A stretch of DNA of 64,000 nucleotides from contig JADZCN010000034.1 of NCBI GenBank assembly GCA_020851565.1, positions 1 through 64,000 on the forward strand, read 5' to 3'. How positions within the stretch are numbered: position 1 is the first letter of the stretch; each line of letters starts with the position of its first letter. Shown here piece after piece: positions 1-8,583 of this stretch. The translations under genes and the position numbers were made by a program. Source of the DNA: Acidobacteriota bacterium (GTDB lineage: Bacteria > Acidobacteriota > Vicinamibacteria > Vicinamibacterales > UBA2999). The notes under the pieces were generated by a model. The model did not search any database. It was not told where the DNA came from and worked only from the letters and a program-made list of their open reading frames with translations.

Positions 1-174
1 GCCATTGTCATCCACCCTCCGTGTGTGCTCTTCTGCCCGAAGAACTCACGGAACGATGTGCGATGGCCGTTTCGCCTGTCTACCGCCGGCCGCCTACTGA
101 ATTTCCACCACAAGCTGGGACTCTAACTCAAGCGAGATGCAATGTCTGTGAACCGCATCGATCTATTTGTTGCT
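1..174 (-). other. Start of a second gene cassette (runs off window)
   Basis: Reading the minus strand away from the attC site, this stretch follows the R' core site and should be the 5' part of the next cassette in the array. It holds no long open reading frame. At the very edge there is a strong Shine-Dalgarno-like GGAGGG (plus-strand 15-20), followed on the minus strand by ATG codons at 11-9 and 5-3; the second has ideal spacing. A gene probably begins at the edge and continues outside the window. The base composition is less GC-rich than the core genome to the right. Confidence 0.4.
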
Positions 175-249
175 GCCTAACGACCGCGGTTCAGCCGCGG
201 CGCGCTCAGGATGCCACCGCGCGCCGTCGGCTGCAACCGCTGGTTAGGC
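175..249 (-). repeat. attC recombination site of an integron gene cassette
   Basis: This is a 75-bp imperfect palindrome with the architecture of an attC (59-base element). The outer heptamers are GCCTAAC (175-181) and GTTAGGC (243-249), matching the R''/R' consensus RYYYAAC/GTTRRRY. The inner arms are CGCGGTTCAGCC (185-196) and GGCTGCAACCGC (229-240), complementary apart from one extra unpaired base, the asymmetry integron integrases use to choose strand. The central part can fold into a further GC-rich hairpin. The stop codon of the neighbouring gene lies inside the R'' heptamer, as is usual for cassettes. Orientation is taken from that gene. Confidence 0.88.
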
Positions 250-1014
250 TTCGTGGTCTGACGTTGGATGGGCGTACTCCTGGCCCGCAGCAGCGGCAAA
301 CGCACGCATGTAGTCTCGCACAACGATGTAGAGCTCCTCTACGCCGAATGCCTTCGCAGCGAGAGCGAATGAGCCTATGGCGCGATAGACGGAATTCCAG
401 AGGTCTTCTCGATGATCTTCTGTGAGCGGCGTGGCAAGCATTCCTGCGACATGCCATCTCGGAGGCGCTCCCCCGTACATGTCCATGATGTGCGGCGACG
501 CGCCATGTACGAACCCAGAATAGATTTTCGAGATCGTTCGGAGCACCTCGGCTTTCGAAGAGGGATCTGAAATGCGGATTGTGCGGGATAGATATGCCCT
601 GATCTTCTGGCGTGGCACCATCGGGCGCCTCTGCGATGAGGCGAGTGCGTCACCGGGCTGATCAAATTCCTCTTGGTAGAAAGCGTCAAGGTACTCAAGA
701 TGCAAGGGTGTCACATCGCCTGTGACCGCTCCGAACGAGAGGAACGTCACGTCTTCGTTCAGCTCGTCGATCACGCGCTGTAGGACGCCCTGCTCCTGGA
801 AGAAGCCTTGCGCCGCCAGAAGGTGTGCGGCATGCAGGCCGCTGACGACTCGAGCGAGTTTCTGGATGATCGCCTGATGGATCGTCCGCTCTCGGTACCT
901 GTAAACGTACGCACCGGCGTTTTCGATTAGCACCGGTGATGGGACACGCGCTGCTAGGTCGGCCAGGGTGTCGGCCATGCTCTTCAATGTCTGGTCGTAC
1001 GGCAGGGGATCCAT
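244..1014 (-). CDS. Integron cassette-borne protein of unknown function
   Basis: This gene encodes 256 residues with no motif I recognise, no signal peptide and no membrane segment. It looks alpha-helical and soluble, with a Trp/Tyr-containing middle around residues 160-190 (SGFVHGASPHIMDMYGG). It fills its cassette almost completely: the ATG lies 16 nt inside the cassette start (GTTAGGC, plus-strand 1030-1036) and the TAA is within the attC R'' box. The bias towards G/C in third positions is weaker than in the flanking core genes, which fits lateral acquisition. It could be a defence, toxin/antitoxin or stress gene, as many cassette genes are, but nothing in the sequence decides this. The reading frame is intact. 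Confidence 0.8.
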   Translation of the reverse strand: MDPLPYDQTLKSMADTLADLAARVPSPVLIENAGAYVYRYRERTIHQAIIQKLARVVSGLHAAHLLAAQGFFQEQGVLQRVIDELNEDVTFLSFGAVTGDVTPLHLEYLDAFYQEEFDQPGDALASSQRRPMVPRQKIRAYLSRTIRISDPSSKAEVLRTISKIYSGFVHGASPHIMDMYGGAPPRWHVAGMLATPLTEDHREDLWNSVYRAIGSFALAAKAFGVEELYIVVRDYMRAFAAAAGQEYAHPTSDHEA

Positions 1015-1398
1015 TGTGTCGGTTCAGAAGCCTAACTAATAGTAGGTTGCGAGCCTGGCAGACGTCGTATCCGCCTTAGACCGCCAAGCGCGGCTACATA
1101 TCGCGCGGCTCAGCCTCCTACCCGACGCCCCGGTCTTTCGAGGCGCCAGGTGTTTGCGCGCCCGCTGGTCCGCGGTTCAGCCAGAATTAGGCTGCGCGCG
1201 GCTGCAGGCTAACACAGGCGCTGCCGCCAGCCGTCGTCGAGCGCGTGCCCGCGCGGAGCGGCAGGTGTCGCTGCCCACCGTGCGATTCCCGGCTCCCGGC
1301 TCCCGGTTCCCGGCTCCCGACGCCCGACTCGCACCCCTCGCGACTCCCCGGTCCCGACTCTCGGTTCCCGGTTCCCGACTCCCGGTTCCCGACGCGAT
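1015..1398. other. Cassette boundary region without a gene
   Basis: No credible gene is seen here. At 1030-1036 is GCCTAAC, which on the minus strand is the GTTAGGC core that starts the cassette. Around 1159-1213 there may be a decayed attC: CGCGGTTCAGCC at 1171-1182 is identical to an arm of the intact site at 185-196, GGCTGCA at 1200-1206 matches the start of the opposite arm, and GGCTAAC (1207-1213) resembles a core heptamer. No integrase gene lies here, although an attI and divergent intI would be expected at this end of a complete integron. A heptad repeat follows from 1284. Confidence 0.5.
1284..1394. repeat. GC-rich 7-bp tandem repeat
   Basis: Tandem and near-tandem heptamers of the type GGYTCCC / GACTCCC run from GATTCCC (1284) through GGCTCCC, GGTTCCC and GACGCCC. 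After a degenerate stretch they resume as GGTTCCC GGTTCCC GACTCCC GGTTCCC up to about 1394, just before the stop codon of the glcD-like gene at 1399. The array is intergenic and non-coding. Confidence 0.75.
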
Positions 1399-2781
1399 CT
1401 ACTCCCAGATCTTTCCCGGATTCAAAATCCCGTTCGGGTCGAATGCCGCCTTTACCCGGCGCATCAGCGCAATGACCTCCGGCGCCAGTTCCAGCGACAG
1501 ATATTTCGCCTTCGCGAAGCCGATGCCGTGCTCCCCGCTGATCGAGCCCTCCAGCGCCACCACGCCCTCGAACAGCTCCTGCGCCGCACGATCCGCCCGC
1601 GTCATCTCGTCGCCATCGTCCGGATTCACCATCAGGTTGACGTGGATGTTGCCGTCCCCCGCATGGCCGAACGCGGGGATCCAGAGGCGATGCTCTCGCT
1701 CGAGGCGGGCCAGCAGCTCGAAGAGCTGCGGCACGCGGCCGCGCGGCACCGACACGTCGTGATTGATCTTCCGCGGCGCCGAGGCACGAAGCGCGTAGGA
1801 TAGCGCGCGCCGCGCTTCCCAGAGGGCCTCGCGCTCGGCCTCCGTGGCCGCACGCTGCACCGCCAGCGCCCCAGCGGATTGACACGCCTCGTCCACCAGG
1901 GCCACCTCCTCGGCCACCCCGCCGGGGACACCGTCCACCTCGATGAGCAGCATCGCGCCCGTGCCGGCAGGCGCGACGGAGCGCTTCAGGTGTCGCTCCA
2001 CGGCCTGCAGCGAGCCGGCATCCACCAGCTCGATGGTCGCCGGGACGACACGCGCGGCCAGGAGCGCGGTGACACCGCGAACCGCCGCGCCCACGTCGAC
2101 GAAGGTCGCCTGCAGCGTGGCCGCGACGGGCGGCTTCGGGATCAGGCGTAGCGTGATCTCGGTGAGGATGGCCAGCGTCCCCTCGGAGCCGACGAGCAGC
2201 TGCGTGAGGTCGTACCCCACGACGTTCTTCACCGCCTTCGAGCCGGTGCGGATGATCTCGCCCGTCGGCAGGACCGCCTGCAGCGCCATCACGTAGCGCC
2301 TCGTCGTCCCGTACTTGACCGCGCGCGGGCCGCCCGCGCACTCGGCGACGTTCCCGCCCAGGGCCGACTTCTTCAGGCTGGCCGGGTCTGGCGGATAAAA
2401 CAGTCCGCGTGATTCGACCGCGTCCTGGAGTTCGCCGGTGAGGACGTTGGGCTGGACGACGGCAAGGAGGTTCTCCTCGTCGATCTCGAGGATACGGTCG
2501 AAGCGCTCCATCGAGAGGAGCACCCCACCCCTGACCGGAACCGCGCCACCGGTGTAGCCCGTACCCGCACCACGGACGACCAGCGGTACGCCGTGTGTGT
2601 GGCACAGCCGCGCGATCGCGGCGATCTCCTCGACCGTGCCGGGGATGAGGACGAGGTCGGCCGGCGCCCCTCTGAGGAGGGCATCCGTGCCGTACTGCAG
2701 CCGCGCGTCGGCGTCCTCGCGCGCGTTGGCGATGCCGACGGCCGCGACGAGGGCCGCCTTCACGTCGGCGGCAATGCCCAC
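1399..2781 (-). CDS. glcD: FAD-linked oxidase, glycolate/D-lactate dehydrogenase GlcD type
   Basis: This is a 460-residue flavoprotein of the VAO/GlcD family, which oxidises 2-hydroxy acids such as glycolate or D-lactate. The N-terminal FAD-binding PCMH domain (about residues 35-215) shows VRGAGTGYTGGAVP and the PPDPAS and GGNVAECAGGPRAVKYG signatures. The C-terminal FAD-oxidase domain contains PAFGHAGDGNIHVN and the terminal SGEHGIG. The chosen start is the GTG at 2781, directly after the aminotransferase stop (2787), because anything longer would overlap that gene deeply. Its length is normal for GlcD. No glcE or glcF partner is adjacent, so the exact substrate is uncertain and the enzyme may be a stand-alone D-2-hydroxyacid dehydrogenase. 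Confidence 0.85.
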   Translation of the reverse strand: MGIAADVKAALVAAVGIANAREDADARLQYGTDALLRGAPADLVLIPGTVEEIAAIARLCHTHGVPLVVRGAGTGYTGGAVPVRGGVLLSMERFDRILEIDEENLLAVVQPNVLTGELQDAVESRGLFYPPDPASLKKSALGGNVAECAGGPRAVKYGTTRRYVMALQAVLPTGEIIRTGSKAVKNVVGYDLTQLLVGSEGTLAILTEITLRLIPKPPVAATLQATFVDVGAAVRGVTALLAARVVPATIELVDAGSLQAVERHLKRSVAPAGTGAMLLIEVDGVPGGVAEEVALVDEACQSAGALAVQRAATEAEREALWEARRALSYALRASAPRKINHDVSVPRGRVPQLFELLARLEREHRLWIPAFGHAGDGNIHVNLMVNPDDGDEMTRADRAAQELFEGVVALEGSISGEHGIGFAKAKYLSLELAPEVIALMRRVKAAFDPNGILNPGKIWE

Positions 2782-2786
2782 GGCCG

Positions 2787-4001
2787 CTAGCTCCCGCTGG
2801 TGGCGGCGCCCGCGGCCTGGCCCGTGCGGCGTGCGATGAACGCGTGCAGCCGCTCGGTGCCCTCCTTCAGCCGGTCCATCGACGTCGCGTAGGAGAGGCG
2901 GAAGAATCCCGGCGCGTCGAAGCCCTCCCCCGCCGTCACCGCGACGTGAGCCTCGGACAGCAGCGCTTCCGCGAACTCGTTCGTGTTCCGGAAGCCCGCG
3001 GCCGTCACCACCTCGGCCACGTACGGGAAGAGGTAGAACGCCCCGCGCGGTTTCACGCAGGTGATGCGCGGATCCACCGTCAGCCACTCCCACACGGCAT
3101 CACGGCGGCGCCGGTACTCGTTCAGCATCATCGTGACGCCGTCCTGCGGGCCCGTGAGCGCCGCGACGGCCGCCTTCTGCGTGATCGAGTTGACGTTCGA
3201 CGTGGAGTGCCCCTGCAGCGAGTTGCACTGCGCGATGAAGACCTTCGGCCCGATGGTCCAGCCGCAGCGCCAGCCGGTCATGGCGTAGGCTTTCGAGGCC
3301 GCGCTGCAGATGACGGCGCGGTCCCGCAGCCGGTCGGTGAGGATGCGGGGGAGGTTGTGCGGCACCGGATCGTAGATGAGCTTCTCGTACGTCAGGTCCG
3401 CAATCACCCATAGGCCACGGCGCGCGGCCTCGTCCGCAATGGTCGCAAGGCTCTCCTCCGAGATGAGCGCGCCCGCTGGATTGCTCGGCGAGTTGATGAT
3501 GATTGCCTTGGTGCGCGGCGTCACCGCCTCGAGGAGGCGATCCGCGTGGATGGCAAAGGCGTCCTCCGGCGAGGTCTGCACGATGACCGGCCGCGCGCCG
3601 GCCAGCTTGATCTGCTCCGGAATCGTCGGCCAGTACGGCGCGTGCGTGATCACCTCGTCGCCGTGGTCGAAGAGCACCATCGCGGTGTTGTAGAGGGCCT
3701 GCTTGCCGCCGGCGGTGGCGATGACCTCTTCGGGCTTGAACGCGACGCCGTAGTCGGCCTCGTAGCGCTGGCAGATGGCCTGGCGCAGCTCGGGGATGCC
3801 GATGGACGGCGTGTACTTCGTGAAGTTCTCGTCCAGCGCCTTGTGGGCCGCGGCCTTCACGTGTTCCGGCGTCGGGAAATCGGGCTCCCCGGCGCCGAGA
3901 TCCACCACGTCGATGCCCTGTCGGCGCATCCGGTCGGCTTCGGCCGACACCTTCAGCGTGGGCGACGGCGCAATCTGCTGCATGCGGGCGGCAAAGCTCA
4001 T
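2787..4001 (-). CDS. aspC: Class I pyridoxal-phosphate aminotransferase (aspartate type)
   Basis: This 404-residue fold-type I aminotransferase most resembles the aspartate/prephenate aminotransferases of subgroup I-gamma. Visible signatures are [15 protein letters not shown] near the N terminus, [11 protein letters not shown], and the PLP-lysine segment [17 protein letters not shown]. It probably transfers amino groups between aspartate (or prephenate/aromatic keto acids) and 2-oxoglutarate. The start ATG at 4001 overlaps the coaD stop (ATGA) and has a GAGG upstream, so the two genes are translationally coupled. Substrate preference cannot be read from the sequence; a prephenate role would complement the tyrA-containing operon further right. 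Confidence 0.9.
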   Translation of the reverse strand: MSFAARMQQIAPSPTLKVSAEADRMRRQGIDVVDLGAGEPDFPTPEHVKAAAHKALDENFTKYTPSIGIPELRQAICQRYEADYGVAFKPEEVIATAGGKQALYNTAMVLFDHGDEVITHAPYWPTIPEQIKLAGARPVIVQTSPEDAFAIHADRLLEAVTPRTKAIIINSPSNPAGALISEESLATIADEAARRGLWVIADLTYEKLIYDPVPHNLPRILTDRLRDRAVICSAASKAYAMTGWRCGWTIGPKVFIAQCNSLQGHSTSNVNSITQKAAVAALTGPQDGVTMMLNEYRRRRDAVWEWLTVDPRITCVKPRGAFYLFPYVAEVVTAAGFRNTNEFAEALLSEAHVAVTAGEGFDAPGFFRLSYATSMDRLKEGTERLHAFIARRTGQAAGAATSGS

Positions 4002-4513
4002 GTCGGCCTCGCGTTCGGAAGGGGCCGCGCCCTGCGGCGCGCCTGGAGTCGGGACTCGACGAGGGGCGGCACCAGCCCCTCGATGTTGCCGCCCAGCGAG
4101 AACACCTCCTTGATCAGCGTCGAGCTGAGGTAGGCATACTGCTCGGCCGGCATCAGGAACGTCGTCTCGATGCGCGGTGCCAGGTGGCGGTTCATGAGCG
4201 CCATCTGGAACTCGTACTCGAAGTCGGACACGGCACGCAGGCCCCGGACGATGACCGACGCCTGCTTCTGCTGCGCGTACTCCACCAGCAGGCCCTGGAA
4301 GGTCTCGACTTCGACGTTCGGGTGCCCGGCGAACACCTCGCGCGCGATGTCCACGCGCTCGTCCAGCGTGAACAGCGGCAACTTGCCCGGGTTCACCAGG
4401 ACCGCGACGACCACGCGATCGAAGAGATGCGCGGCCCGCTCGATGATGTCCACGTGGCCCATGGTCATCGGATCGAACGATCCCGGGCAGACGGCAATGC
4501 GTGGTGCGCTCAT
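3998..4513 (-). CDS. coaD: Phosphopantetheine adenylyltransferase
   Basis: This 171-residue PPAT transfers AMP from ATP to 4'-phosphopantetheine, the penultimate step of coenzyme A synthesis. The nucleotidyltransferase signature is intact ([15 protein letters not shown], the T/HxGH motif), as are [13 protein letters not shown] and the ATP-binding SSTLIKEV. The length is normal, with a short basic tail. It lies in a run rsmD-coaD-aspC with 4-nt overlaps at both ends; the rsmD-coaD pairing is common in bacteria and supports both calls. Confidence 0.96.
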   Translation of the reverse strand: MSAPRIAVCPGSFDPMTMGHVDIIERAAHLFDRVVVAVLVNPGKLPLFTLDERVDIAREVFAGHPNVEVETFQGLLVEYAQQKQASVIVRGLRAVSDFEYEFQMALMNRHLAPRIETTFLMPAEQYAYLSSTLIKEVFSLGGNIEGLVPPLVESRLQARRRARPLPNARPT

Positions 4514-5043
4514 GGGTAGAAGGACAATGCACTGTCGCCCGCGCGCACCGTGCGCGAGGGAGCGGTTCCATCAATCGCCGGCGGTGATCGTCGTGACGCG
4601 TGCTCGAGGACCAGTACGCCGCCCTCGGCCCGCTGCGCGGCCCCGGCCTTCACCACCTCGTCCAGGCCCTCGGCGTCGTACGGCGGATCGAGGAACACGA
4701 TGTCGAACGGCCCGCCGGGAATCGGAGATGCCAGCGCGCGACGCGCATCGCCGGCAACGATCATACACCGGGCTTGCTCGCCGGCACGGGCGCGGTTCTC
4801 CTCGATGAGCGCCCGCGCCCGCCGGTCCTGCTCGATGCAGACCGCCAGGTCTGCCCCGCGGCTGAGCGCCTCCAGGGCCACGGCCCCCGTGCCGGCGTAG
4901 ACGTCCAGCACGCGGGCGCCTGGCACGCGGGGCGCCAGGATGTTGAAGAGCGTCTCCCGCAGCTTGTCAGACGTGGGCCGGAGCCCCGCCCACGTGGGCG
5001 CCTTCAAGGTGCGCCCCTTGTGGGCGCCCGCGATGATGCGCAT
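4510..5043 (-). CDS. rsmD: 16S rRNA (guanine966-N2)-methyltransferase
   Basis: This 177-residue Rossmann-fold methyltransferase modifies G966 of 16S rRNA. It begins with the typical [11 protein letters not shown] and [15 protein letters not shown], has the SAM-binding [19 protein letters not shown], and the catalytic motif IV DPPY in VFLDPPYD. Its stop overlaps the start of coaD by 4 nt, and recG ends only 3 nt upstream of its ATG, so recG-rsmD-coaD-aspC-glcD looks like one transcription unit on the minus strand. Confidence 0.95.
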   Translation of the reverse strand: MRIIAGAHKGRTLKAPTWAGLRPTSDKLRETLFNILAPRVPGARVLDVYAGTGAVALEALSRGADLAVCIEQDRRARALIEENRARAGEQARCMIVAGDARRALASPIPGGPFDIVFLDPPYDAEGLDEVVKAGAAQRAEGGVLVLEHASRRSPPAIDGTAPSRTVRAGDSALSFYP

Positions 5044-5046
5044 GGA

Positions 5047-7164
5047 TCAGCCGACGGTGATGAGCCCGAACTGGCGCTGCCAGACGGCACGCACGTACTC
5101 GATCTGCGCGGGCGCGAGCCGGCCGTGCTCGATCCGCGCGCGTGCCTCGTTGAACGCTTCCTCCAGCAGGTCCGCGTCGCGGGTGAGATCGCCCGCACGA
5201 AGCTGCGGCAGGCCCGACTGGCGCGTGCCGAAGAAGTCCCCCGGGCCCCGAATCTGCAGGTCCTTCTCGGCGATGACGAAGCCGTCGCTGGTGGACGCCA
5301 TCGCCTTCAGCCGCTCCCGCGCGTCATCCGACCAGGGCGCCTGGTACACCAGCACGCAGGTGGACTCGTGGTCGCCGCGCCCGATGCGGCCGCGCAGCTG
5401 GTGCAGCTGCGAGAGGCCGAAGCGCTCCGCGTGCTCCACCACCATCACCGTGGCGTTCGGCACGTCCACGCCCACTTCCACCACCGACGTGGCCACCAGG
5501 ACGTGAAGCTGCCCGCCGGCAAACGCGCGCATCACACGGTCCTTCTCGTCACCCTTCATCCGCCCGTGCAGCAGGGCCACCGTGAACTCCGGGAAGACGC
5601 GCGTCAGCTCCTCCGCCATGGCCGTCGCCGCCCGCAGGTCCACCTTCTCGGACTCCTCCACGAGGGGGTACACGACGAAGGCCTGGCGGCCGCGAGCGAC
5701 CTCCTGCCGGATGAGGGCGTAGACCTCGTCTCGCCGGGAGTCCGGCTTCACGATGGTCCTGATCGGCTTGCGCCCCGGCGGCAGCCCGCGAATCACCGAG
5801 ACGTCCATGTCGCCGCACTCGGTGAGCGCGAGCGTGCGCGGGATGGGCGTGGCCGTCATCACCAGCACGTCGGGGTTGCCGCCCTTGGCGGCCAGCGTGC
5901 CGCGCTGGATGACGCCGAAGCGGTGCTGCTCGTCGATGATGACCAGCGCGAGCGCCCTGAAGGTCACGTGCTCCTGCACCAGGGCGTGGGTGCCGATGAC
6001 GAAGTGGATCTCGCCGCGCTCGATGGCCGGCAGCAGGTCCCGCCGTTGCGCCGCTGTCACGCGGCCCGTCAGCAGGCGTACGCGGTACTTGGTGCCGTCC
6101 AGCCACTTCATCACGGTCCGGTAGTGCTGCTCGGCCAGGATCTCGGTCGGTGCCATGAAGGCCACCTGGTAGCCGTTCTCCATCGCCACCACGGCCGCCA
6201 GCACGGCAACGATGGTCTTGCCGGCCCCGACATCGCCCTGGAGCAGCCGCTGCATGGGCCAGCTGCGCTGCAGGTCCGCGACGATGTCGGCGAGCGCGTC
6301 GCGCTGGCCCTGGGTGAGCTTGAACGGCAGCACGGCCCGCGCAGCCGCACGGATCTCGTCGCTCACGTAGCATACGCGCGCCTTCTTCACCTGCGCGTTC
6401 TCGTGGCGCCGCAGCGCCAGGCCCGCCTGGAAGACGAAGAAGTCCTCGAAGATCAACCGGCGCTGGGCCGGCGTCTCGAAGCGGTTGAGCATGTCCACCG
6501 GCACGTCGCTCGACGGGAAGTGTGCCTGGAAGAGCGCGGCGCGACGCGAGGGCCAGCGGTGCGCGGTCAGCACGTCCTGCGGCACCGGGTCGAAGAGCGT
6601 CTCGGGCAGCTGGTGCAGCGCCTGCCAGACGAACCGCCGCTGCATGTTGGTGGTGACGCTGCCCGTGCGCTCGTACACGGGGACGATCCGGCCGGTGTGC
6701 AACTGCTCGTGGGGCCCTGCCTGTGGCTCACCGGGTTCGGGCATCGCGTCCACGATCTCGAACTCGGGATCGGTGATCTGCAGCCCGCGCGACCCCCAGA
6801 GTTCCACCTTGCCGAAGAGCACGACGTGCTGGTGCGGACAGATGACGTCCTTCAGGAACGCCTGGTTGGGCCACACTACCTGGATCTGCCCGCTCGCATC
6901 CTGCACGAGCGCGGTGAAGAGGCGGAACCCCGCGCGCCGCGTCGGCTGCAGATGTGCCGACAGCACCTCCCCACCCACCGCCGCCATCTGCCCCGGACGC
7001 AGCCCGATAATCGGTTGCATGCGGCTGCGATCCTCGTAGCGCATGGGAAACCGGAACAGCAGGTCCTCGACCGTCAGCAGCCCCGCCTTCTTCAGGTCGG
7101 CGGCCTTGCGCGGTCCCACGCCCTTCAGATACTGCAGGGGGGTCTGCAGCACGTCGGCAGACAT
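5047..7164 (-). CDS. recG: ATP-dependent DNA helicase RecG
   Basis: This 705-residue branch-migration helicase regresses stalled forks and processes Holliday junctions. An N-terminal wedge/OB region (about residues 1-260) starts with PLQYLKGVGPRKAADLKK. The helicase core has motif I GDVGAGKTIVA, motif II IIDEQHRFG, MTATPIPRTLALT, and the C-terminal motif VI region LHQLRGRIGRGDHES. Length and domain order are normal. It is the first gene of the recG-rsmD-coaD group; the region upstream is filled with short tandem repeats. The long plus-strand open frame across this gene is only its antisense shadow. Confidence 0.97.
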   Translation of the reverse strand: MSADVLQTPLQYLKGVGPRKAADLKKAGLLTVEDLLFRFPMRYEDRSRMQPIIGLRPGQMAAVGGEVLSAHLQPTRRAGFRLFTALVQDASGQIQVVWPNQAFLKDVICPHQHVVLFGKVELWGSRGLQITDPEFEIVDAMPEPGEPQAGPHEQLHTGRIVPVYERTGSVTTNMQRRFVWQALHQLPETLFDPVPQDVLTAHRWPSRRAALFQAHFPSSDVPVDMLNRFETPAQRRLIFEDFFVFQAGLALRRHENAQVKKARVCYVSDEIRAAARAVLPFKLTQGQRDALADIVADLQRSWPMQRLLQGDVGAGKTIVAVLAAVVAMENGYQVAFMAPTEILAEQHYRTVMKWLDGTKYRVRLLTGRVTAAQRRDLLPAIERGEIHFVIGTHALVQEHVTFRALALVIIDEQHRFGVIQRGTLAAKGGNPDVLVMTATPIPRTLALTECGDMDVSVIRGLPPGRKPIRTIVKPDSRRDEVYALIRQEVARGRQAFVVYPLVEESEKVDLRAATAMAEELTRVFPEFTVALLHGRMKGDEKDRVMRAFAGGQLHVLVATSVVEVGVDVPNATVMVVEHAERFGLSQLHQLRGRIGRGDHESTCVLVYQAPWSDDARERLKAMASTSDGFVIAEKDLQIRGPGDFFGTRQSGLPQLRAGDLTRDADLLEEAFNEARARIEHGRLAPAQIEYVRAVWQRQFGLITVG

Positions 7165-7430
7165 CGTGTGTATAGAGTAGCGTCGGTTCTGAGGTTCTGA
7201 GGTTCTGAGGTTCTGAGGTTCTGAGGTTCTGGAGTTCTGCGGCTTGTCGGTGCCGAGGATACGTACCGGGCCGGCGGGCTCTGGTTCAGGGTTGGGGACG
7301 TCGGCGTCCGGAGCTCAGCACGACGCCGAACTCCGAACCTCAGACCCCCCGAACCTCAGAACCCCCGAACCTCAGAACCCCCGAACCCCAGAACCCCAGA
7401 ACCCCCGAACCCCAGAACCGAGAGGTTCCG
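7165..7430. repeat. Pair of short tandem repeats in opposite orientation
   Basis: From 7185 to 7238 the octamer GAGGTTCT is repeated, five perfect copies at 7191-7230 with degenerate copies on both sides. From about 7326 to 7422 the complementary type appears: 16-bp units of the form CCGAACCTCAGAACCC (two related octamers), ending in variants CCGAACCCCAGAACCC. The two arrays are about 90 bp apart and are inverse complements of each other, so the transcript could form a long imperfect hairpin. No gene lies here; the region separates recG from the small exported protein at 7431-8015. Confidence 0.8.
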
Positions 7431-8015
7431 TCACTGAACGACGACGGCGCGGCCGGGATCGACGTCGATGCGCTGGATCTTCGACGGCAGCTCGAAGGGC
7501 TCGTTCAGGTTGACGCCGTTCGGCAGGTCGGGCGACTTCGTGTAGTAGGTGACCAGCTCCTGCAGCAGCGTGAGGGGCACGGGGATGCCGCTCACCTCCG
7601 CGCTTTCGAGCTGCAGCTGGCCGCGGCCGTTGGCGGTTTTCAGCGTGCCGGTCGCGGTGACGGGCAGGCGGCCGGCGAGGTACGCGGCCGGGTCGAACCA
7701 GCCGCCGCTGCTCTTCTTGCGAAGGCCGTCCAGATCCACGATGGCGCGCGCGCTCAGGCGCCCCTGGCCGACGAGGGTGACCGACGGGTCCGCGACGCCC
7801 GCCGGAAAGCGCTGCGCGAGGCGCAGCTGCAGGTAGGCATTCACCTCATCGTCGGGGAACTCGGTCCGATATCCGGTGGGCTCGGCCGCCACGCCGCGGG
7901 TCATCACGTTCGACAGTTTGAGCTCGAAGAGATCCGCTTTCTGCGGACTCGGAGCGCCGGCGAGGGCCACAGCGCCGGTGGCGATGAAGGCGGCGAGCAG
8001 CAGGAACGGCCGCAT
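7431..8015 (-). CDS. Exported protein of unknown function
   Basis: This gene encodes 194 residues. A signal peptide is clear (MRPFLLLAAFIATGAVALAG, cleavage probably near GAPS), so the protein should be periplasmic or secreted. The mature part has alternating beta-rich segments (VTLVGQGRLSARAIVDLDGL, LPVTATGTLKTANGRGQLQL) ending in a Val-rich tail, resembling lipid- or hydrophobic-ligand-binding beta-barrel folds, but I do not recognise a named family. The start ATG at 8015 is preferred over an upstream in-frame start at 8093 because only it places the signal peptide at the N terminus and avoids overlap with the gene at 8050. Confidence 0.75.
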   Translation of the reverse strand: MRPFLLLAAFIATGAVALAGAPSPQKADLFELKLSNVMTRGVAAEPTGYRTEFPDDEVNAYLQLRLAQRFPAGVADPSVTLVGQGRLSARAIVDLDGLRKKSSGGWFDPAAYLAGRLPVTATGTLKTANGRGQLQLESAEVSGIPVPLTLLQELVTYYTKSPDLPNGVNLNEPFELPSKIQRIDVDPGRAVVVQ

Positions 8016-8049
8016 GGGATCAGTGTAGCGCAGACCCGCCTCCGCGCCG

Positions 8050-8436
8050 CTACCGCGGCGGGCGGCGCTGCTGAAGGCGGTTCTGGCGCGCACGCATCCG
8101 TAATTCGAGCTTGCGGCGCTCGAGCTGCTCCTCGAGGACCCGGAAGCGGGCCCGCTGGCGCACGGTCAGGATCTCGTCGATGGCGTTGTACGAGCGGCGC
8201 AGCTCCGCGGCGTTTCGTGACTCCAGCTCCTGGAGCGCCATCAGGCGCTCCTTCAGCGTCGCCTCGTCAGGGTTCCCGTTGCGCGGGTTGCTGAGGCGCT
8301 GGAGCTCGGCCATCAGCTTCGCGCGCTGCAGCAGGTTCGCGCGGCGCGTCTCCTGCAGCGCGCGAAGGCGCGTGAGAAACTCCGGATACTGCTTGTCGTT
8401 CAGCTCCAGCGCGCGCTCGGCGTCGGCGATGAGCAT
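8050..8436 (-). CDS. Spy/periplasmic-sensor-like helical protein, N terminus probably damaged
   Basis: This gene encodes 128 residues of almost continuous charged amphipathic helix (ALELNDKQYPEFLTRLRAL, RQRARFRVLEEQLERRK), the style of Spy/CpxP/LTxxQ-type proteins that often accompany ECF sigma/anti-sigma pairs. The first ATG at 8436 is in mid-domain: upstream, in the same frame, codons for DSPGDFNPGEIQRLFDA continue the domain, but no start codon or signal peptide precedes them, and in-frame TGA and TAG stops follow at about 8544 and 8584. An exported ancestor has probably lost its signal sequence, so this may be a pseudogene or a short cytoplasmic remnant. Confidence 0.55.
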   Translation of the reverse strand: MLIADAERALELNDKQYPEFLTRLRALQETRRANLLQRAKLMAELQRLSNPRNGNPDEATLKERLMALQELESRNAAELRRSYNAIDEILTVRQRARFRVLEEQLERRKLELRMRARQNRLQQRRPPR

Positions 8437-8583
8437 GGCGTCGAAGAGACGCTGGATCTCGCCGGGGTTGAAGTCCCCGGGGCTGTCCAGCGGCGGGCGC
8501 GCAGGCGGCGGTGCTGCTCGCGATGGTCGCGAGCCTCGCGGTCAGCCCAACCAGCGGGCCCACGCCTGGGCCGGAGATCGTTC

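Noticed and set aside
1037..1398. Integrase gene or attI next to the cassette
   Set aside because: No frame in this region shows tyrosine-recombinase motifs, and the space is too short for intI.
4600..7200. 866-residue open frame on the plus strand
   Set aside because: It is the antisense of recG and rsmD; its composition is His/Arg/Gly/Leu-rich without motifs, a typical shadow in very GC-rich DNA.
7326..7422. CRISPR array
   Set aside because: The units are short, directly adjacent and have no unique spacers of regular length; no cas genes are nearby.
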